A DNA stretch of 64,000 nucleotides from Caecitellus pseudoparvulus. Its lineage: Eukaryota; Bigyra: Bicosoecida. Where the stretch lies: NCBI GenBank assembly GCA_965644315.1, contig CBFFRQ010000069.1, positions 1,054,001-1,118,000 on the forward strand. Reading direction: 5' to 3'. Below are positions 39,612 to 50,800 of the stretch, one piece after another (positions within the stretch are counted from its first letter, which is position 1; every line of letters starts with the position of its first letter). The notes below the pieces were generated by a model that had not been told where the DNA came from, made no database searches, and saw only the letters and a list, made by a program, of their open reading frames with translations. Position numbers and translations under genes: made by a program.

Positions 39612-41794
39612 TTAGAATGCACGCTTGCCCTTGCCCTTGCGGCCTTTGCCCTTCGCCCACGGCCCCTTCTTGTTGGCTTTCTTCCACTTGTTCCGGGAGC
39701 TAAGCAGCAGGTCGGACTGCTGCGTCACCTTCGGCAGGCCATAGATGCTTGTGGGCATGCGGACGTGGCCACCTGAAGCATGCCGCTTGGTATCTGACGG
39801 CAGCGCCGCTGTGACGGCTTGGTCCGATGCCCTGTGGTCAGCGTACGTCTTCAGCGCCCGGCTACCGGCGGCCTCCTCTGCCCCCCGCCTGCGCTTCTTC
39901 CCGCGGCGCTTGGTGCGTACGCCGCCGCCTGCTGCCTCCACAGCCGCCCGCAAGGAGGGTGGCACCAAGTACGTCGGGATGTCTGCCAGCTGCGGCTGCA
40001 CCGCGGCCGGTGCGAGGGCCTTGTCGTGCCGCAGCAAGTCCAGGTCAACTGGGTTGTCCTCAAAGTGGGCCTTCAGGGCGGTGGAGGCCAGGATCTCACT
40101 GCGCAACTCTGCAAGGCGTGCCTCCTTGATGCGTTTGCGGCTGATGCCGCGCAGCACGCCGTCCACACGGTACCGGAACGCGGCCACCTCTGTCCGGTCG
40201 AAGGGCAGCAACGCCGGCTGGGGGGCGCCGCTGTCCAGACGGGGCTGCGCAGCCTGCACTGCGCCCAGCACCAGGGCGTCTTCCGTGCCCACGCTGCGCA
40301 CAAAGGACAGGGCAGCACCAGAGGCGCCACCACGAGCAGTGCGCCCCACACGGTGCACGTAGGCAGTCATGGTGGGGGGGAAGTCCACGTTTACGACGGT
40401 GGTGACGCCTTGGAAGTCCACTCCGCGCGTGACGCCTGCTTCAGCGCCGTCGCTGTCCTCCTCGTCCTCGGCATCGCTGTCTGCTTCAGCTGGTGACTCG
40501 TCGCCTGCTGTGCCTGCATGGGACGCCTGCTGCCGCTTTGGCGGCAGTGCGCCGGACCCAGCGCCCCCCGAGGCCTGAGCAGGGGCTGCAGACCCCCCAG
40601 TGCCGCTGTGCCCACCGTCATCACTGCTTTCCCCCTCCTCTTCACCCGCATCCACGCCGACGCTGGTGTCCGTGGCAATGAGGAAGTCGAAGAGGCCCTT
40701 GTTGAACTGCGCCACGATGTGGGCTCGGCTGTTCGCCGGCAGCTCGCTGTTCAGAACAGCAGAGGGGATGGAGAAGCGCTCCAGGAAGAGTTTCAGGCGG
40801 TAGCACTGCTCCACGCTGTTCACAAAGAGCAGGGTCTTGCCTGTAATCAGCTGCAGCTTGATGAGGGCGAACAGCAGCAGCGGCTTGTCCTCTTCAGGCA
40901 CCATGACGTAGAACTGGGACAGGTGCCCCCCAGCCCCCGCTGCGTCGTTCAACGTGACAACAGCCGGCGCCCGCAGCACAAGGCGCTTCAAGTCATCCAT
41001 GCCCTCAGCCAGGGTGGCGCTGAGCAGGAAGGCTTGCACCGCCCGCGGCAAGGCCGCGATGATGGTTTCCATGTCTCCCCTGTAGCCGTACGACAGCACC
41101 AAGTCGGCTTCGTCCACCACCAGCATTTCCAACGCCTCAGTCAGGGCCAGGGAACGCTTGCGCAAGTGTGCCACGGCCCGCCCTGGCGTCGCAACGACGA
41201 TGTGCGGGAGATCAGCCACCTCGCGCAGCTGTGTAGCTTGCTCCGGCACAGTCCCAGTCCCCAACCCCACCAGCCCCAAGACACCGCCACAGTACATCAT
41301 CAAGGACTCAAACACCGTCACCGTCTGCACGACGAGCTCCTTCGTGGGCACAAGGATCAAAGCACGCAGACCGCCTGCTTCGCCGCTGGCAGCTGAGGCC
41401 AGCAACTTTTGCAGCACCCCCAACGCAAACGCCAAGGTCTTGCCGCTGCCGGTCTTGGCCCGCACGAGGCAGTCCTTGCCAGCCAGTACCAGCGGGATGC
41501 ACTTTGTCTGTGAAGTGCACGCGTTGGGCCGTGAGCACTGCCGAGTACCAGAGGGCACAGGGCCACTGCGGAAATCGGTCGTGTTCCGCACCTGCACCAG
41601 AGTCGGGTTGCTGAAGCCCAGCATGTACACGGCCTTCACCAGCCGATCATCCAAGCCTGTAAAGGGGAGTGTAAAGGCGTGCTCCTTGGCATGGCACAAA
41701 CACGGACTGTGCAGCGTGCCAAGCACACACCCAGCGCTGCATCGTCGAAGGTTGTGCTGCGATCCAGCAGACGCCCGGCCGTGCCTGCAGCCAT
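39612..41794 (-). CDS. DDX56: DDX56/Dbp9-type DEAD-box RNA helicase
   Basis: Three exons (41794-41731, 41656-41592, 41507-39612) encode 674 residues. DDX56/Dbp9 acts in 60S ribosome assembly in the nucleolus. Motifs are TTFDDAALGLDDRLVKA (Q-motif region), RAKTGSGKTLAFA (I), VATPGRAVAHL (Ib), LVVDEADLVLSYGY (DEAD), LLSATL (III), GVDFQGVTTVVNVDFP (V) and YVHRVGRTARGG (VI). An acidic, Gly/Ser-rich insert of about 75 residues lies between IATDTSVG and motif V. YLVPPSLR and a Lys/Arg-rich tail (KKGPWAKGKGRKGKGK) are typical of the family. Intron 2 contains ATTTCCGC. Only 38 nt separate its stop from that of GatB. Confidence 0.93.
41568..41575 (-). promoter_or_regulatory. ATTTCCGC copy, DDX56 intron 2
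   Basis: Sense orientation, about 220 nt after the ATG, in the context CCGATTTCCGCAG. Confidence 0.35.
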
Positions 41795-42090
41795 CCTGTA
41801 CCAAAAGTCAGTGGACGGCGCTTCCCGATGAAGGGGCATACTCGTGATGCATTTACGCGGTGTGGGGGGCGAGTTTTATCACAATCCCTCGATTGGTGCT
41901 GCCTTTGGCAGACTTCTTTGGAGCGTACTAAGTGCCATGATCTGCGTGGCTTGTACAAGATGCGTTCAGAGGTTAGACCCCTGCCGTCTTCCCGCAGTCT
42001 CGAACTCGGAATTGAATTGGCACTTCTTCCACTGGAACCCACCGCAGCTCAGACCCCGCTCTCCGATCCAGCCCAAGCTGATGGCAAGTG

Positions 42091-43533
42091 CTATGTGGTC
42101 CCGCCCCCCGCGCCATCCCCTGCAATGGAGCGCATTTGCAGCGTGGGGGAATGTTCGGTTGAACCATACGAGCCATGGCTGTGCCCCTGGCCATGGCTGT
42201 GTCCGTGGCCATGGCTGTGCCCGTGCGAGGCATCGATGTGACCGGGGTCTGAGGAGCGAATGATACCGCCGCACCCCTCCACGTGCACGTCAGCTACTCT
42301 GGGCGGCGCCACCGTGACGTGCACCTGCCCACAGTCAGCACAGGCGGGCGGGAGGCAAGAGTGGTGACCCTGTGCCCCCCCGCTGCCAGACCTGCCTGAC
42401 CGACAGCGCTCACGCAGCTTGGTTGCGTCAGCCTCCGACAGGTCCACCTTGAGCTCACAGGGAGTGCCTGAAGCGGCGCACAGCTGCACGTCTTCAGTAC
42501 CACACCGCTCAACCTGAACTGTGGGGTGGGCAATCTTGTGTTCCTTGGCCACCGCGAGGGCTTGCTTGAGGGCAGCGGTGGCGTCGTCAGCGACGATATG
42601 CACGGTCATGATGGAGACATTGGGAGACAAGCCCCAAACGTGCAAATCGTGGACGTTGGAGACGCCTGGGATGTGCTGCAAGTCTTGCAGGAGGCCGATG
42701 ACGTCCACGCCCGGGGGGGAGGCGTTCATGAGCACCCCCAGCGACGTCCTGACGACGGTGAAAGTGGAGAACAGCACCAGGATGGAGAAGACGAAGGTAG
42801 TGATGGGGTCAGCCAGGTGCCATGCCGGCTTCACCCAGATGATGATCGCCGCGATCATGACGCCAATGCTCTGAATCAAGTCCCCCACCACGTGGATGAA
42901 GGCGGCCGTGACGGCCAAGCTGCTGCCATTGTCACCATGAGAGTGCCCACCGTGGGAGTGCCCACCTCCACCACCATGGGAGTGTCCTCCATGGGAGTGG
43001 CCACTGTCACCACCGTGGGAGTGGCCACCATGGGAGTGGCCCTCTCCGCCACCGTGGGAGTGGCCCAGCGTCAAGAGCAGCGCGACGTTCATGACCAGCC
43101 CGAGCGTCGCGGTAATGAACATGACCAAGCCATCCACCTCCTCTGGGTGGAGCACGCGCTGCACAGCCTCAAAGACAAGCGCCGTGACCATGATGGCGAC
43201 GAGCGCCATGCTGGCCATTGCACCCAGCACCTCCATCCTTGCGTAGCCAAAGGTGTGCGACGCAGAGGGCGGGCGCTCAGACATGTAAATGGCAGCCAGA
43301 GAAATGGCAAGCGCAATCACATCAGCAAGCATGTGGGCGGCGTCAGTGAAGATGGCCAGGGAGCCACTCAAGGCTCCGCCGATGCCTTCGCCCAGCATCA
43401 ACAGCGTGCAGAGGATAAGGCTGATCCACAGCTTGCGCTTCGCCGCGGCATTTCGAGTGGGCGGAAGGGGTTTATGCAGGAGCGCGCTAGCCGCTTCACC
43501 CCCCCCGAGAAGCGTGGCGTCTTCAAGCGACAT
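42091..43533 (-). CDS. Cation diffusion facilitator, ZnT/MTP-type zinc transporter
   Basis: 480 residues, no intron. It is a six-span Zn2+/H+ antiporter exporting zinc into vesicles or out of the cell. Span 2 carries FTDAAHMLADV and span 5 AFIHVVGDLIQSIGV, the two HxxxD pairs of the tetrahedral zinc site of vacuolar/vesicular Zn-CDFs. The cytosolic loop between spans 4 and 5 has about eight GHSHGG-type repeats, and a second His-rich block (SHGHSHGHGHSHGQGHSHG) lies near the C-terminus. The usual ferredoxin-like C-terminal domain (SNVHDLHVWGLSP) is present, followed by a Cys-containing extension. The His/Asp pairs favour zinc over manganese. Confidence 0.93.
   Translation of the reverse strand: MSLEDATLLGGGEAASALLHKPLPPTRNAAAKRKLWISLILCTLLMLGEGIGGALSGSLAIFTDAAHMLADVIALAISLAAIYMSERPPSASHTFGYARMEVLGAMASMALVAIMVTALVFEAVQRVLHPEEVDGLVMFITATLGLVMNVALLLTLGHSHGGGEGHSHGGHSHGGDSGHSHGGHSHGGGGGHSHGGHSHGDNGSSLAVTAAFIHVVGDLIQSIGVMIAAIIIWVKPAWHLADPITTFVFSILVLFSTFTVVRTSLGVLMNASPPGVDVIGLLQDLQHIPGVSNVHDLHVWGLSPNVSIMTVHIVADDATAALKQALAVAKEHKIAHPTVQVERCGTEDVQLCAASGTPCELKVDLSEADATKLRERCRSGRSGSGGAQGHHSCLPPACADCGQVHVTVAPPRVADVHVEGCGGIIRSSDPGHIDASHGHSHGHGHSHGQGHSHGSYGSTEHSPTLQMRSIAGDGAGGGTT
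42931..43066 (-). repeat. GHSHGG-encoding repeat array in CDF loop
   Basis: About eight degenerate 15-18-nt units encode the His-rich loop between membrane spans 4 and 5. Third-position variation argues for selection on the protein. Confidence 0.85.
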
Positions 43534-43990
43534 GGGCGTGGTGTGTGCGCTGGGTGTGGCAGACGAAACGCCGACAGTACCGCTTTGAATGCGGTGCTGG
43601 CACGTGTGGCTTTGTATCGTGCGAGGGCTCGAGGTTCCCTCACTGGAGCACATGAATTGCTCTTCTTGCGTTGGGTTTTGTCTTGGCCGTGTAGTGGTGC
43701 GGGGTTGCAAGTGCGGCTTGTGCCTGGTTCTCGGCTTCGAGACCAGAACCCTGGGGCAGTTGTGGGCGGCTTCCAGAAGAGCAAGCAACGCATGCAAGGC
43801 AACCCAGGAGTGTGCCGGGACATCACGACTGTACGTCTGGCAGCAGCTGCCATTGGGCGGGGTTTCTTGGGGAGGCAAGGCCCACTTTCTGGACTACGGG
43901 CCGTTTCCAACGTGCAACGGCAAGCTCCACAAGAGAATGGCGGCCACAAGAGTTGTGTCGCGGTGCATTGCGACTGTTCTAGCGCATGGA
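43534..43990. other. Intergenic gap upstream of CDF gene
   Basis: 457 nt between the CDF start and the AsnRS stop (both minus strand); holds the CDF promoter and the AsnRS 3' UTR. Nothing else is recognised. Confidence 0.4.
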
Positions 43991-46464
43991 TCAAATGTCT
44001 GCATGGCCCGGGTACCTGGGGAAGGGAATGACGTCCCGGATGTTGAGGGTACCAGTGGCAAACATGACCAGGCGCTCGAAGCCAACGCCGAAGCCGGCAT
44101 GAGGCACAGTGCCGTACTTGCGCAGCTGGGTGTACCACTCCATGCTCTCTGGCTCCACGCCACTCTCACGCATGCGAGTCTTGAGCAGCTCCTCACGCTC
44201 CTCGCGCACAGATCCTCCCACCAGCTCGCCAATGCGAGGCACCAGCACGTCCAGAGCAGCCACTGTCTTGCCATCATCGTTCAGGCGCATGTAGAAAGCC
44301 TTGATGTCCTTGGGGTAGTTGTAGATGATAGTGGGCTTCTTAAACACAACCTCAGTCAGGTACCGCTCGTGTTCAGAGTCCAGGTCGATGCCCCAGAACG
44401 GCTTTGTCACGAACTTGGCCTTCTTGAGGACAGCCGGCTCTGTCAGCTTCGCCACGGCGTCGGTGTAGGAGATGCGGGCGAAGTTGGAGTTGGCGACGTT
44501 GGCCAGGCGCTCCTTGAGCCCCTTCTCCACGAACTTGTCGAAGAAGGCCATGTCCTCTGCACAGTGCGTGAGGACGTACTTGGCGCAGTAGCGCACGAAG
44601 TCCTCAGCCAAGTCCATGTCCTCCTGCAAGCCAGCGAAGGCGATCTCCGGCTCGATCATCCAGAACTCTGCCAAGTGCCGGGAGGTGTGGCTGTTCTCGG
44701 CGCGGAAGGTAGGCCCAAACGTGTACACATCCGACATGGAGCACGCGAAAGCTTCCACCTGCAGCTGCCCAGAGACGGTGAGGGAGGCTGGGCGCCCGAA
44801 GAAGTCCTTGCTGTAGTCAATGCTGCCGTCGGGCAGGCGGGGCAGCTGCTGCTTGGGGTCTTGCGGCAGCAGGGTCGTCACGGCAAACTGCTCGCCGGCG
44901 CCTTCACAATCCGAGGTGGAGATGAGGGGCGTGTGGATGTACTGGAACCCTCGCTCCTGGTAGAAACGGTGGGTGGCAATGGCAAGTGCGTTGCGCACGC
45001 GCGTCGTGGCTCCCATGATGTTGCTGCGTGGGCGCAGGTGCTGCATCTCGCGCAGGCGCTCAGGGTTGATGCGGCCCTTCGCCATGGGGTACTCAGCAGC
45101 CACGTTCCCGCCCAGCACCTTCACGGAGGTGGCGTCCAGGTCAATGAGCTGGCCCTTGCCGCCTGACTTGACCACTGTGCCGGTCACGAGGAAGCAGGAG
45201 CCAGTGCCGCCAGCAGACTTCACGGCAGCCATGTCAGGGCACTGGGCGCTCTTCACGACCACCTGCAGCGACCCGAAGCAGGAGCCGTCTGACAGGGCGA
45301 TGAAGGCGAGGTCCTTGGCTGCCTCGCGCACCGTGCGTGCCCAGCCACCCACAGTGACCGTGTTGCCCACGGCAGCGAGTCCCTGGTGCAGCACATCTGC
45401 GATGCGCTGGCGCTGGCGTGTGAACATGGGGTTGTCCAGAGCCACCGTGCCGGTGTGCACGTTGGCAAGGGCAGGCACGCCCGCGGGGGCAGCAGCGCCA
45501 GCACCAGCGGCAGCGGCCGCAGGCTTGACAGCAGGGACTGTCGCAGGCGCGGCCTTCTTGGCCAGCTTTTGGGCCGCCGCCGCGCCAGCCTCAGGGGCGG
45601 GCTCGCCCATCAGCTGTACCGGGCCGAGGGCAGCAGCGACGCCGGGCGCATGCATGACGGTGAGGAACCAACGCGTGGTGTTCACCAGGGCAGAGCCGCG
45701 CACCTCCGTGGTGATGAATGACTCGAAGAGCGGCGCCACCGATACAGCCAGCGCGATGTCAGCGAGGGTGAGAGAATGCCCGACCAAGTACGTGTGCCCG
45801 AGCAAGTGCCCCTCGACAACGTCCAGGATCTGAGTCAGCTGCCCTGCGATTTCAGGACTAGGCTTGCTGGCGGCCTTCTTCTTCCCGCTGCCACCCTGGG
45901 GCGCCATCAGCGCCGCGGTGCGCGGGTCCACCTCGTGCGCCGAGAACTCCAGCCAGTCGTCCACCTGTGCTTGGCTTTCCAGAGAGCTGCCCTGCAGCTC
46001 CAAGTGCCCCGCCAGCCCAGAGAGGAAGTGCATGATTGCGCGTGCTCGAGGCAAGTTGCCCTTGGTGGTCTTCAGCACTGGCAGCGTCTTCTGTGGCACG
46101 CGGCGGCGGGCAAGCGGTCGTGGTGAGAGTGGCCGTGGCACGCAAGCTCTTGCCAAGGACGTGTGCCCCCCCTCACCTTCCCAAACATGTCCGTGGGCAA
46201 GACTTTCAGGTTCTTCACTTCCTCAACTGCGATGGCCATGCCTGTCGTCTTGGCCACGGCAAGAGCCTGCGAAAACGGCACGAAACCTGGTTGTAGGCAG
46301 GGCGTCCAATTTCCGCTGATACACTGCAAGCACACACCTTCCGGCAGCGCACATCGCTTGAGTTGACGAAGAGAGTCTGCGCCAGAAAGGCAGTGCCGAT
46401 GTCAGTGCAAGGTGTGCCAAGCTGGGCACCCCCGCTTGGCGCTGAACCTCACCAGCTCAGACAT
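43991..46464 (-). CDS. NARS: Asparaginyl-tRNA synthetase with N-terminal GST-like domain
   Basis: Four exons (46464-46453, 46376-46338, 46266-46177, 46090-43991) encode 746 residues. Class II synthetase of the cytosol. The catalytic part has an OB-fold (VTVGGWARTVREAAKDLAFI), motif 2 (TFGPTFRAENSHTSRHLAEFW), EPEIAFAGLQED, and motif 3 GFGVGFERLVMFATG with RDVIPFPRYPG at the end. The first about 190 residues form a GST-like module: MSELTLFVNSSDVR, then VLPTDMFGKKTLPVLKTTKG and HTYLVGHSLTLADIALAV, as in EF1B-gamma and multi-synthetase subunits. An Ala/Pro/Lys linker joins the two. Exon 1 codes four residues and exon 2 thirteen; the three upstream junctions are all phase 0. Intron 2 carries the recurrent 8-mer inverted. 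Confidence 0.92.
46309..46316 (-). promoter_or_regulatory. Recurrent 8-mer, AsnRS intron 2 (inverted)
   Basis: GCGGAAAT on the gene strand, about 150 nt after the ATG; its context AGCGGAAATTGGAC is shared with the WD40 leader copy. Confidence 0.35.
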
Positions 46465-46843
46465 GGCGTTGTGGTCTTGTTCTGCAGCCTTCGACGGGTA
46501 CTGTCTAAGCAGGGAGACAGCCAGCGGCACCGGGCAGGCCGTCAGCGCGCAATGCTCCTGAAGCCAGGCATGTGGTGGGCACTTAATGCACTCGCGTACG
46601 GATGTAAAGTAGACCTGGAAGGGGATTGAGCACTGTTGCTTCACTTGCGCGAGAGCGCACAAGTCCTGTCGCGCGCACTTTGCCTCCCAGCGCAAACACC
46701 CACAGCCTAGTACCACAGCGGGAGTTGCGTGGGATGAGTTCCTGCCCCAGACTCACATCCTACACCTTGGCACTGGTTTCTAGACTCCGGCACCGCCCTG
46801 CCTGTGCGTTGCCATACGTTGCCGCAAGAGACCCACGAGCACC
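46465..46843. promoter_or_regulatory. Divergent intergenic region, AsnRS / small membrane protein
   Basis: 379 nt between outward-facing starts; contains both promoters. No further element is recognised. Confidence 0.4.
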
Positions 46844-47552
46844 ATGGTGTTTGCTGCGCCAGTGGCCTTACTGGCATACAGCCGGCGATTCCGGCAGATC
46901 GCGTACGAAAACAAGCAAGGATTTTTTAACTTGGCCATCGGATCGTTTGCCACTGTCCTTGCTTTGCGCAACATTCGCACTACTGTACGGGTGCTGCAAG
47001 CAATTTCCGCACACAGCTGCTGCCGCACCCTGCTGCCGCATGCTGTGACAGGCAAGCCTGAAAGAGTCGCAGCAAATGTATGAGAACAAGCAAGCGGAAC
47101 TTAATGCTATCCAGGAGGCTGTGTCGTCAGCGGAGTTTGGCCAGGCACTGCGGGTCGCAGCTCGTGAGTTCCTCCACGCGTGTTGCGACGAGCTCCGTGC
47201 CCTCATCCGCGAGGGTGCCCCTTCCTTGCGTGCAGAGAGCACCGATGCAGCCCAGCAGGGAGATGCCATGGTGGCAGTGGTGAAGGCCGTGCTGTTGGAT
47301 GCAAAGGAGCGGGCTGCAGCGCACCTCGAAATGCGCCCTGAGGCCCGTGGCCCGATCATGAGCATGGTGCACCGGGTGCAGCGCGTGTTTTCGTCAATGT
47401 TGCCGCAAACTGGCGAAGGGGGCGCAGAGGATGCAGACCACGGACCAGATGGATCTGGTGCCGTGCACACCGAGTTCAAGGTGCCCATCTCGGCGCCTGC
47501 AAAGCCGACGGATGTCGTGGCAGGGGACGGCTCCGTCAAGGGGTGGCGTTGA
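46844..47552 (+). CDS. Unknown small single-pass membrane protein
   Basis: Two exons (46844-46984, 47052-47552) encode 213 residues. The N-terminal MVFAAPVALLAYSRRFRQIAY and a hydrophobic span (FFNLAIGSFATVLAL) suggest a membrane anchor. The rest is soluble and helical (ESQQMYENKQAELNAIQEAV ... VAVVKAVLLDAKERAAAHLEMR) with a polar tail. I recognise no family. The intron is phase 0 and 67 nt, starts GTACGG and carries ATTTCCGC. It shares a divergent promoter region with AsnRS. Splice continuity and the neighbouring gene starts support a real gene. Confidence 0.65.
47003..47010 (+). promoter_or_regulatory. ATTTCCGC copy, small membrane protein intron
   Basis: Sense orientation, 160 nt after the ATG. 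Confidence 0.35.
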
Positions 47553-47823
47553 GGTAGCGCCCGTTCAAATGCGTGCGCGGCACTAGTAGCACGGGGCTGC
47601 ACCTGGGTTAAACCATGGACAGGTTTGCCAGCCCCTGCATGGCGCTCGCGGGGCTGCTGTCTCCAGTCCCCCCTCCCAAGCAATTCATGCACAGGCGCAG
47701 TCCGCCCGTGCGAACGCAAGCTTAAGGCGTCCATGCACCACGTGGACCTGGCATTTCCATTGCATTGTCATAGTTAAAACGCAAGCACGACTGCAATCCT
47801 CGGGCGCGGGCGGCTGAGGCTGG

Positions 47824-50800
47824 TCAGTACTTGAGAGAGGTGAAAGCTGCGACACCCGCCTTGATCCAGGCAGCACTGTCTGCCTTGCCGACATCGTTCA
47901 TGACGTCCCCACGGTCTGAAGGCAGCTCCACCCACATAATGAAGTTGGACGAGTGCCCAGTCGTAGCCAGCACCCCCCACCGCGAAAGGATCTTGTACAC
48001 AGGGCACCGGTACACGCCCTTGGCTGGTGGCTTGCGGAACTGAGCAGGCTCCAGGTGCATGGCGGGCAGCACTGTGAACAGCTGCTTGGGGATCGAATCG
48101 TCCAGAACATGCTTGTTGCTGTTCCACCGCGCGCCCTCGAGGTACAGCCCGCGGATGTAGCAGCCGTCCTCAGGCTTCTCAGTGAGCTCTTGCCACGGCG
48201 TGTCCACGACGTGGTAGTTGAACTCGATGGTGTCGATGGGGAACTGCTCCCGCCGGGCGTAGTTCTGCAGGGTGCCGGTCAGGAACGCCTGGGGGAAGTA
48301 GAAACCGCCAATCCAGAACACTGCGGGGGGGCCGTTGTCCACCCACTCCTGGATGAATGCCAGGCGAGCAAGGAGCTCCGTCACCCACGCCCCCAGCGGC
48401 TTCAAACAAGGGTACGCCTTTGCATCCCACATTGCTGGGATCTTCTGTGCAAGCATGGCGGTGCCCATTGCATCCAGCTCAGCAGACATGACCACTTCGC
48501 CCTTGAGCGCCCGGCGCAGCTCAGGCAGTGTGGAGCGCATGACCTCCAGCAAGCGGTTGTACCGGATGCACTCCTGCACCAGCACCGTGTTCATGCTCTC
48601 CTCGTACAGCACCGGGTACATCATGTTGATGGCCTCAACGTCGAAGGGGGTGGGCAGGCGCTCGAAGATGTCCGCAGCCAACTCATCAATGACTTCCTCC
48701 CGTGCCTTCCCTGCGCCAGCTGCCGCACGGGGTGCCATGGACACCAGCGTGTCGAACATGTCGAAGGTCTCGTTGCGGTCACACGTGATGTCAGCGTTCG
48801 GGTGCAAGCCAAACACTTCCGGGTCTGGGTTGCGGGGCAGGCTGTCCAGATACTCCATGATGCTGCGCTGGGGCGTTTCCTCGTCCATTGGCGGGGACAT
48901 GTACACCCCCGAGGGGGACAGGGGGTAGCCATCCTCCAGCATGTCTTCGCAGAAGTAGTCCCTCATGATGATGTCAATGAGGCGCAGGTCCACACTGTCA
49001 GTCACCCGCCCACCGTAGTTGATGTAGGAGGTGAGGAAGTGCAGCACCTGGTACGGGATCTCTTCGTACTCGTCGACGTACAGCTCCAGCTGGCGCTTGG
49101 AGATGTCCAGGTCGGACAAGTTGAACTCATACGGCTTGTTCCAGCCCAGTGGCCCGAACTTCTTGCGCTCCTGCACGATGGCATGGAAGAAGGACAAGCC
49201 GAAGAGCAGCTTGCGGTACGCATACGGGTTGTTTGTGGCCGAGAGCGACTCGTCTGTCTGCCCGTAGAAGAACCCAGCCATGTTCTTGCGCAGGCCTTTT
49301 GGAGGCTCCATGGTCATCTTCACGCCGTTTTGCAGCACAGACACGGGGAACGACTTGCTGGGCATGGACGTCAGCCACAGGCGGAAGTCAGAGGACACCT
49401 GGTCGGGGTCGATGGCCTCGCACAGCCGCTCCAAGTCAGTCATCCAGCTGGATGCCAAGTGGCAGTTCTGCAGCAGCACCCACCGCCCCTCAGTCTTGGC
49501 GCGCTCAATGAGGGCTGTGGCGGCCTCACCTTGTCCCTGCCCGAGAGAGATACTGTCAACCTTCTCCCGCATGCCAATTCCCTCCGCGTACTCGTAGAAG
49601 GAGGAGGTCGGGTCAGACCCCGTGCTGAGGACGAAGATGAGCGGGGACGCGACATGGGAGTCCTCAAAGCAGGCATTTAAGTCAAAGTTGGGCGGATCAA
49701 CGAACTCGGCCCCAAGGTTGGCCACGACGAAGTCCTGCACTGCCAGTGTAATCTTGTCTGGCCGCAAGCAGCGCAGCAGCACCAGGTGCTGCAACTTCGT
49801 GACTCCGGCCCACTTGGCTGGCAGGTCAACTTTGTGTGCCTGGGTGCCGTCGAAAATGGCACGGTAGGCGGCCATGTTGGCCACGACGTCCTCATGCAGC
49901 CCTGTGAAGGCCGGCAGAGTGCTTGCCAAGACCAGTTCCGACCACATCTGCGCCGTGATCCAACTCTCGTCGGGATTCGGCGGCATGTCCTCGGGGGCAA
50001 CCGGGCGGGAGCCCACCCCAGCAATGAGGAACCCCCACTCGCCGGCGTCGATTTTGCCGTCCCCTTGCATGATGCGTACAGACATGAGGAAGGAGAACAG
50101 CAGCTTGTGGCGCTCGAAGAGGGACCGGCAGACATTGCGGTACATCAGCGCGGTGAAGAAGTCATTCAAGTTTGTGATGCGGTCAGGGATGGCATCTGCA
50201 GGCTCCGAGTTGCGGATACCATTCACGAAGAGGTTCGTGAACCACTGCAAGGAGTACTGGTACATGGGGTCGACGCCAGAAAGGTCAGCAATGCAGAAAT
50301 ACAGCACAGAGGCGCGGAATGCGACAGGGCGGTACTGCTCTCGTGTCGCATCAATCTGCATGTTGGTTTCCTCCGCAGCGGCAACCTGCGTCTTGATGTC
50401 CTCGGACGTGACCTTGGACTTGGCCAGCGTGTCAATGAGCTCTTCATCATCCAGGATGTTATCGGAGGAGGAGGAGGACAGCAAGTACAGGATGCGGTTC
50501 TCGATGTCCTGCAGCTCCCGCTTCATGCGGGACATGTCCATGATCAAGGTGTTCTTGCGGTCCTCCAGCTCTGGCATCTCATTCACCACGAACACGCCCA
50601 GCATTTGATCCTCCAGGCCGGACGGCGTGATGGTGAAGTTCAGCAAGGACACCTTCACACACACCTCAGGTGGGTAGTGGGGGTTGGGCAACGTCGTCGT
50701 CATGAAGAAGCGGAAGCCATCGCCGTATGGGATCACCGTCTCCCCCAGCTTGATCATGGCTGCCCCACCCTGCAAGAACGTCTGTTGCAGCAGCACCGGC

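Noticed and set aside
42526-45166. Plus-strand frames of over 500 codons opposite the CDF and AsnRS genes
   Set aside because: They mirror firmly identified genes and contain no recognisable domain.
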